A stretch of 63,341 bases of DNA, from positions 1 through 63,341 of the forward strand of contig CAJUPT010000012.1 in assembly GCA_910588405.1 (NCBI GenBank), read 5' to 3'. This DNA is from an uncultured Lachnospiraceae bacterium (GTDB lineage: Bacteria; Bacillota; Clostridia; Lachnospirales; Lachnospiraceae). The position numbers and the translations under genes were made by a program. Below the pieces are notes generated by a model that worked only from the letters and a program-made list of their open reading frames with translations, did not search any database and was not told where the DNA came from. This document shows positions 57,948 through 63,341 of the stretch, piece after piece; within the stretch, counting starts at the first letter, position 1; the number at the start of each line of letters is the position of its first letter.

Positions 57948-58082
57948 TTCCGCTGGTAAACTCAGTATTGTAACGGGGGATCAGTCAATAAAACCATATA
58001 AATATCCCGCGAAAGCATTTTTGCATTGTGAAACGAATGTTTTGCGATGTGGGAGCGTTTACTGCAGAAAGGAAGTCTGGAT

Positions 58083-59576
58083 ATGAACGAACAATATTAC
58101 CCTTACGGACAGGAACCGGAACATAAGAATGAATTGGCGCCTGTGACACAGGATGAGGAGCAGCCTGTTTCCGAAACCATTTATCGCTACAAACGGGTGG
58201 ATAACGGAGCGATCCCCAAGGACCCGGTGAAGAAAGAGAAAAAACCTAGAGGGTCCGGAAAAAAGGATGGATTGTTGAAGCGGGCCGCAGCCCTTTTACT
58301 GGCAGGCGTTCTGTTCGGCGGCGCGGCAGGAGGCGTTTTCGTGGGGATTACCTATGTGGCCCAGAAAAACGGTGTGATCGCCGGGGAAGATACGGCAAAG
58401 AATCAGCCTGAGACAGAGGCGCGAACGGCAAAAAACGAGCCTGAGACCCAGAAGACGGAGGGGCAGGATCAGCAGAATCAAGAGGCGGGCGTACAAAATG
58501 CTTATAATTATTCCGGCCAGGCAATGCTCATGGATGTCAGCGGCGTAGTGGAGCAGGTGATGCCCTCGGTGGTGGCGATTACCAACACCCAGATTTATGA
58601 GAACTATGACAACTATTACAGGTATTTCCAATATTTCTTCGGCGGCGGTCCAAGACCTGACGGCGGGCAGGAGGACGGAGATCCCCAGGAATATACGGCG
58701 GGCAGTGGTTCAGGCATTATCGTGGGAGAGAATGACGAGGAATATCTGATCGTCACCAACCAGCATGTGATCGAGGGCGCTGATTCCCTGACCATTACCT
58801 TTAATGATACGAATACGGCGAAGGCGAATCTGAAGGGCAGCGATGCCGAGGCGGACCTGGCCGTGGTGGCCGTGGCGAAAAGCGATCTGTCCGACGAGAC
58901 GAAGGCTGCGCTTAAGGTGGCGTCTCTGGGAGATTCCGGTGAGCTGAAAGCTGGTCAGGGCGTGATCGCCATCGGAAATGCGCTGGGCTTCGGACAGTCT
59001 GTTACGGTAGGCTATATCAGCGCGCTGAACAGAGAGGTGACTACCAGCGATAGAGTGACCCGTACGCTGCTTCAGACAGATGCGGCCATCAATCCCGGCA
59101 ACAGCGGCGGCGCGCTGGTGAACACTAGCGGAGAGGTGATCGGCATCAATTCTGCGAAGTACAGCGACACCGACGTGGAGGGAATCGGCTATGCGATTCC
59201 GGTTTCGGCGGTCAAGGAGATTATCGACGATCTGATGGGAAGAAAGACCATCGTGGAGGTGCCACAGGAGGAAAGAGGTTATCTGGGCATCCGTACCACG
59301 TCCGTAGACGACACGACGGCCACCAACTTAAGCATGCCGAAGGGTGCTTATGTTTACTCAATCTATGAAAATGGCGCGGCCGCGTCCACAGACCTGGCCG
59401 AGAAGGATATTATCACGGCTTTGGACGGACAGCGGGTGAAGGATCAGGACGCCCTGATTCAGCTGTTATCCGCTTACCGCAAGGGCGATACCGTGGAGCT
59501 GACGGTACAGAGGCTGGAAAATGGCGATTACGTGGAGCATAAGATCAGCGTGACGCTAGGCGGTAAAGTGGAGTAA
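58083..59576 (+). CDS. htrA: HtrA/DegP-type serine protease
   Basis: 497-residue surface protein quality-control protease. Long charged cytoplasmic N-terminus, one membrane helix at about 66-93, a Gln/Glu/Thr-rich linker, trypsin-like domain with triad His228 (VTNQHVIEGA), Asp258 (AEADLAVVAV) and Ser341 (NPGNSGGALV), then one PDZ domain (RGYLGIRTTSVDDTTATNL, in part). ATG 58083 has AAAGGAAG about 8 nt upstream. Single gene before a bidirectional terminator; likely induced by envelope stress through the tandem repeat upstream. Confidence 0.95.
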   Translation: MNEQYYPYGQEPEHKNELAPVTQDEEQPVSETIYRYKRVDNGAIPKDPVKKEKKPRGSGKKDGLLKRAAALLLAGVLFGGAAGGVFVGITYVAQKNGVIAGEDTAKNQPETEARTAKNEPETQKTEGQDQQNQEAGVQNAYNYSGQAMLMDVSGVVEQVMPSVVAITNTQIYENYDNYYRYFQYFFGGGPRPDGGQEDGDPQEYTAGSGSGIIVGENDEEYLIVTNQHVIEGADSLTITFNDTNTAKANLKGSDAEADLAVVAVAKSDLSDETKAALKVASLGDSGELKAGQGVIAIGNALGFGQSVTVGYISALNREVTTSDRVTRTLLQTDAAINPGNSGGALVNTSGEVIGINSAKYSDTDVEGIGYAIPVSAVKEIIDDLMGRKTIVEVPQEERGYLGIRTTSVDDTTATNLSMPKGAYVYSIYENGAAASTDLAEKDIITALDGQRVKDQDALIQLLSAYRKGDTVELTVQRLENGDYVEHKISVTLGGKVE

Positions 59577-59632
59577 GTGATCAGCCGGTAAAAAGATACA
59601 AGCCAGAAAATAAAAATGTTAAAAATACACAT

Positions 59633-59682
59633 ATAAAAACAGGAGGCGGTCCGGAAGAAAAAGGATTGTCTCCTGTTTTTAT
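59633..59682. terminator. bidirectional terminator, htrA/feoAB
   Basis: ATAAAAACAGGAG (59633-59645) and CTCCTGTTTTTAT (59670-59682) are perfectly complementary, loop 24 nt, with T-runs on both strands, between convergent genes. Confidence 0.88.
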
Positions 59683-59693
59683 ATCATTGGTAT

Positions 59694-62039
59694 TTACAGC
59701 AGCATGCCAACCAACCGCACAATAAACGCCGCCGCATAGGCAACTGCACACTGGATTATAACGACAGCGAAGGCCCATTTGCCCCCCAGCTCCTGCTTGA
59801 CAGATGCGATGGCTGCCACGCAGGGCGTGTACAAAAGACAGAATACCAGCAGGCAGGCCGCAGATAGAGGCGAGATCGCTGCCAGCAGGGCTTCCGTGGT
59901 TCCAAACAGAATAGATAGGGTGGAGACCACGCTCTCCTTTGCCATAAAGCCGCTGATCAAAGCCGTGGAAATTCGCCAATCGCCCAATCCCAGAGGTGTC
60001 AGGATAGGTGAGATTACGCCGGCCACCGTGGCCAGGATGCTGTCATGGGAATTTGCAACCATGTTTAATCCGAAGTCAAAGGTCTGTAAAAACCAGATGG
60101 CAATGGTGGCGACAAAAATAATCGTAAAGGCTCTTTGAAGGAAATCCTTTGCCTTATCCCAGAGCAGCAGTCCTACATTTTTCGCGCCCGGCATTCTGTA
60201 GTTGGGCAGCTCTAGGACGAAAGGAACGGCCTCTCCTTTGAATGCGGTCCCTTTCATAACCAAGGCGCTTAAAATGCCGAACAAAATTCCCAGCAGATAG
60301 AGGCCGATCATAATTACCGCCCCCTGTCCTGGGAAAAATACCGCCGTAAAAAAACCGTAGATTGGCAGCTTGGCAGAACAGCTCATAAAGGGCGTCAGCA
60401 GGATGGTCATCTTTCTGTCCCGCTCGGAAGGAAGTGTTCTGGTGGCCATAACGCCGGGAACCGTACAGCCAAAGCCGATCAGCATCGGCACGATGCTCCG
60501 GCCGGACAGGCCGATTTTCCGGAGCAGCTTATCCATGACAAAGGCCACCCGGGCGATATAGCCGCTGTCCTCCATCAGCGACAGGAAGAAAAACAGTGTC
60601 ACGATAATGGGCAGGAAGCTTAAGACGCTGCCCACGCCGTTGAAAATACCGTCGATCACCAGAGCATGGAGGGCACTGTTGACATGGGCGGCTGACATGG
60701 CGGCATCCGCCGCGTTGGAGAGCCATGTGATCATCGTCTCTAAAAGTCCCTGGAGCCATGCGCCGATGACATTGAAGGTGAGCCAGAATACCAGGCCCAT
60801 AATGCCGATAAAGGCGGGGATAGCAGTATATTTTCCGGTTAGGATTCTGTCGATCCTGGCGCTGCGGATATGCTCCTTACTCTCCCTGGGCTTGACCACC
60901 GTTCTGTGGCACAGGTCCTGAATAAAGGAAAACCGCATGTTCGCGATGGCTGCTGACCGATCCAGTCCGCCCTCCTTTTCCATCTGGCAGATAATATGCT
61001 CCAAAGCCTCCTGCTCATTCCGGTCCAGACGGAGGATTTCTAAAATCTGGGTGTCCCCCTCGGCCAGCTTGCTGGCGGCAAACCGGATCGGAATGCCGGC
61101 CTGGGCCGCATGATCCTCGATTAGGTGCATGATAGCATGAAGGCATCTATGTACGGCACCATTTTTAATACCGCTGCAAAAATCGACCCGACCCGGACTC
61201 TCCTGATATTTGGCCACATGCAGCGCATGGCTGACCAGCTCGTCAATGCCCTCGTTGTTGACTGCGGAGATAGGGACTACGGGGATGCCTAACATCCGTT
61301 CCATCTCATTGATATGGATGGAGCCGCCGTTTCCCCGTACCTCGTCCATCATGTTCAGCGCCAGGACCATCGGAATGTTCAATTCCATCAGCTGTAAGGT
61401 AAGGTATAGGTTTCTCTCAATATTTGAGGCATCTACAATGTTGATGATTCCCTTGGGATGCTCGTCCAGCACAAAGCTGCGAGTGACCATTTCCTCACTG
61501 GAATAGGGGGACATGGAATAGATGCCGGGGAGGTCGGTGATCAGGGTGTCGTCGTGTCCTCTGATTGCGCCGTCCTTCCGGTCTACGGTAACGCCGGGAA
61601 AATTTCCCACATGCTGGTTGGAACCGGTTAATTGGTTAAACAGAGTGGTTTTTCCACAGTTCTGGTTGCCGGCCAGGGCAAAGGTCAGGACCGTCCCTTC
61701 CGGCAATGGATGCTCATCGGATTTCTGATGGTATTTGCCGCCCTCTCCCAAACCTGGATGGTAGGAGGAGGAAGATGCGGTGTCCGTTTCGACGGATAAT
61801 TCCGGTGCATAGTCCCGGACATCCTTGATTTCTACCTTTTCCGCGTCGGCGATGCGCAGCGTCAGCTCATAGCCATGAATCCGAAGCTCCATAGGATCTC
61901 CCAGAGGCGCGTATTTTACCAGCATGATGTCAGAGCCTGGTATGACACCCATATCAAGAAAATGCTGTCGTAAAGCGCCCTCGCCGCCGACGGCGGTGAT
62001 CGTCGCTTCTTTTCCTACCGGTAATTCATTTAGTTTCAT
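59694..62039 (-). CDS. feoB: ferrous iron transporter FeoA-FeoB fusion
   Basis: 781 residues joining FeoA and FeoB. Residues 1-73 are the SH3-like FeoA domain (LRQHFLDMGVIPGSDIMLVK, in part); a Ser/His-rich linker 80-112 follows; then the FeoB G-domain with G1 GNQNCGKTT (124-132; usually GNPNCGKTT), G3 DLPGIYSMSPYS, G4 NMMDE; and the membrane part with the two Gate regions (VLSFLPIIVTLFFFLSLMED in part; PMLIGFGCTVPGVMATRTL in part). Fe2+ uptake under anaerobic conditions. GGGAG before the ATG. It lies 18 nt downstream of the gene at 62058-62972, so the two may be co-transcribed. Confidence 0.95.
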   Translation of the reverse strand: MKLNELPVGKEATITAVGGEGALRQHFLDMGVIPGSDIMLVKYAPLGDPMELRIHGYELTLRIADAEKVEIKDVRDYAPELSVETDTASSSSYHPGLGEGGKYHQKSDEHPLPEGTVLTFALAGNQNCGKTTLFNQLTGSNQHVGNFPGVTVDRKDGAIRGHDDTLITDLPGIYSMSPYSSEEMVTRSFVLDEHPKGIINIVDASNIERNLYLTLQLMELNIPMVLALNMMDEVRGNGGSIHINEMERMLGIPVVPISAVNNEGIDELVSHALHVAKYQESPGRVDFCSGIKNGAVHRCLHAIMHLIEDHAAQAGIPIRFAASKLAEGDTQILEILRLDRNEQEALEHIICQMEKEGGLDRSAAIANMRFSFIQDLCHRTVVKPRESKEHIRSARIDRILTGKYTAIPAFIGIMGLVFWLTFNVIGAWLQGLLETMITWLSNAADAAMSAAHVNSALHALVIDGIFNGVGSVLSFLPIIVTLFFFLSLMEDSGYIARVAFVMDKLLRKIGLSGRSIVPMLIGFGCTVPGVMATRTLPSERDRKMTILLTPFMSCSAKLPIYGFFTAVFFPGQGAVIMIGLYLLGILFGILSALVMKGTAFKGEAVPFVLELPNYRMPGAKNVGLLLWDKAKDFLQRAFTIIFVATIAIWFLQTFDFGLNMVANSHDSILATVAGVISPILTPLGLGDWRISTALISGFMAKESVVSTLSILFGTTEALLAAISPLSAACLLVFCLLYTPCVAAIASVKQELGGKWAFAVVIIQCAVAYAAAFIVRLVGMLL

Positions 62040-62057
62040 CTTGCAGGTCTCCCTTCA

Positions 62058-62972
62058 TTATCCATGGAGCAGCATCCGTGTCAAATCGAACAGGTTTTGA
62101 GTTGGCACATCCGCGATTCTTTCCCCAAGAACGCCGGACAGCCAGTCACCTTCCAGCATTTCTTCAAGCATGGCCTTTGCCCTGGCGGAGGCCGTAATCC
62201 AGTCAGAATGCTGCCGGTACATCTCGTGGCCATATTCCTTCCATTCCTCTTCCCTGCGCTTTTTCGCACTCAGCTCCCTGAAGTAGCGGTTCCGTTCTAT
62301 GCGGACCTGCCACCAGTCTATGAATTCAGAGCTGCTCTTGGAAAAAGTGATCTCCGGGTGGCTGAAGGACTGGGCGTTGACGATATTGCCGTCCTCCCCG
62401 ATGGCCACGCAGCGGGAGCTTCTGGCGGTGATGCCAGGCATCAAAGCCTCATTTCGAAGCATGTCAAAGCGGAACCAGGCCTCAATCCGGGCCATAATCT
62501 CTTTGGCATACTCCGGATCTTCCGTCATCTGCTCCTGAACCTTCGGGTGAATAACCACCGCTGTTTTTCCGGCTGGAATCCGGCTTAAGGCGCGGATAGC
62601 AGCTGAGGCTGAATAGTCCGGATTCGGGCCGTCAGGGGTCCAGTTTTCCAGAAATTCCGTATTGGCATTTTCCTGGTAAATGAGATAATGGGGGTAATCG
62701 TTTCTCGTCCGCCAGCAGCTGCTGCTGGCATCAAATACATGGTAGATCAGCCCCGGATAGTTGGCTCGCAGCATATCCTCCAGGGAGGCTGGCTGAGCCT
62801 GGGCGGCTGCTGTTACGCTGGTTTCGGAAAACAGAGTACTGCCCTGGCTCTGTCTGGTTCGAAGTGCCATCGCAAGGAAATCAGCGGTCTGCCCTGAAAC
62901 AGCCTGATTATCCTGCGGATCAAAGGAAACGCCGCCTGGGGTAAGATGCGGCTGAATTGCGCTGTTGATCAT
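62058..62972 (-). CDS. uncharacterised protein upstream of feoAB
   Basis: 304 residues; not recognised. No signal peptide or membrane helix. A Gln/Ser/Ala-rich N-terminus (to about residue 60) precedes ANYPGLIYHVFDASSSCWRT and NDYPHYLIYQ, a middle with IPAGKTAVVIHPKVQEQMTE, EEIMARIE-like helix, and a C-terminal charged helix (KKRREEEWKEYGHEMYR). It lies just upstream of feoAB on the same strand, which could suggest iron-linked regulation, but nothing in the sequence shows this. AAAAGGAG precedes the ATG. Confidence 0.75.
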   Translation of the reverse strand: MINSAIQPHLTPGGVSFDPQDNQAVSGQTADFLAMALRTRQSQGSTLFSETSVTAAAQAQPASLEDMLRANYPGLIYHVFDASSSCWRTRNDYPHYLIYQENANTEFLENWTPDGPNPDYSASAAIRALSRIPAGKTAVVIHPKVQEQMTEDPEYAKEIMARIEAWFRFDMLRNEALMPGITARSSRCVAIGEDGNIVNAQSFSHPEITFSKSSSEFIDWWQVRIERNRYFRELSAKKRREEEWKEYGHEMYRQHSDWITASARAKAMLEEMLEGDWLSGVLGERIADVPTQNLFDLTRMLLHG

Positions 62973-63076
62973 GATAACTCCTTTTTTGTTCTATGTACTC
63001 TCAGCGCTTTGCAGTAGCCGGTTATGCGGTTTGATTTTCTGAGAGAACATCGTAATTTTATGGATGATATATTAGA

Positions 63077-63105
63077 ATTATAGCACAAAACAATAGGTTC
63101 AGAAA
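63077..63105 (-). promoter_or_regulatory. possible promoter for 62058-62972 and feoAB
   Basis: Minus strand TATAAT (63077-63082) with a weak TTTCTG (63100-63105) 17 nt upstream. From 63106 to the window end I see no gene I can support, only a 41-codon open frame on the plus strand (63200-63325). Confidence 0.4.
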
Positions 63106-63341
63106 GAATAATTGATGAAATAATCAGAAAATATAATGAAATTGAATAGAAGCATGGTCAAATCCGGATTGATGAAATAGAGAAGGAATCGAAATACAAA
63201 TGGAGATGGAATATAAATTTTGGAATGACTTTTGGGAGGTTATGTGGTATGATTTAGGCATTGCCGAAGATATCGGCCATTTCTTTTACATGCAGAGATC
63301 ATGTATGGGCAAATGCGGCGATTGATCTTAATCAATAACAT

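Noticed and set aside
63200..63325. 41-codon reading frame at the window end
   Set aside because: No convincing ribosome site, no recognisable similarity, and length within chance expectation.

Overview
The window looks like chromosomal DNA of an endospore-forming anaerobe of the Clostridia, most likely Lachnospiraceae. This rests on sporulation genes (spmA, spmB, spoIIID, spoIIGA, sigE), an ftsZ-spoIIGA-sigE order as in Firmicutes, AddAB instead of RecBCD, a clostridial-type Tad pilus locus, and strong AGGAGG ribosome sites with TTGACA/TATAAT promoters. No rRNA, tRNA, CRISPR array or intact transposase gene was seen.

Layout. 1-465: debris with a possible EF-Tu 3' remnant and a clear chemoreceptor 3' remnant. 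469-10859: Cu/Zn superoxide dismutase, then two efflux operons: MarR-linked adaptor plus RND pump, and adaptor plus MacB-like ABC ATPase and permease. Each has a clear palindrome at its promoter. 11099-17295: phospholipase C-like protein, thyA, folA, spmAB, glgB, a DUF2508 protein. 17967-29115: ten-gene Tad pilus locus (TadZ, TadA, TadB, TadC, Flp pilin, DUF5702 protein, two TadE-like proteins, prepilin peptidase, FHA protein). 29305-32045: FliD-like protein and a chemoreceptor with an extracellular CZB zinc domain. 32186-37260: MocR regulator opposite an ECF vitamin transporter subunit, spoIIID, a MITE-like palindrome, a CmpB-like membrane protein, a hemerythrin fusion. 37602-41145: ftsZ, spoIIGA, sigE. 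41389-54110: C39-like protein, nadE, FMN-binding-like protein, addB, addA, M18 aminopeptidase. 54320-57896: GT2, polyprenyl sugar transferase and LCP ligase, a cell-surface polysaccharide set. 58083-62972: HtrA protease, FeoA-FeoB fusion, unrecognised protein.

The strongest candidate for something undescribed is a family of about 103-120 bp structured repeats, in one orientation, ending 13-17 nt upstream of the start codons of three unrelated genes (tadZ, nadE, the M18 aminopeptidase). Copies are tandem, begin and end in GGAACTA, and fold into a long hairpin with paired base changes between copies. One partial copy has been captured as the last codons and stop of addA. They read as structured 5'-leader RNA or a REP/MITE-like element with a fixed insertion context.

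Other regulatory observations: a spoIIG-type promoter with a 21-nt spacer and a Spo0A-box-like sequence on the -35; a MocR-type direct repeat over the -35 of the ECF gene; and an 11-bp tandem repeat upstream of htrA similar to the streptococcal CiaR site. All functions are read from sequence motifs and family knowledge; no database search was run.
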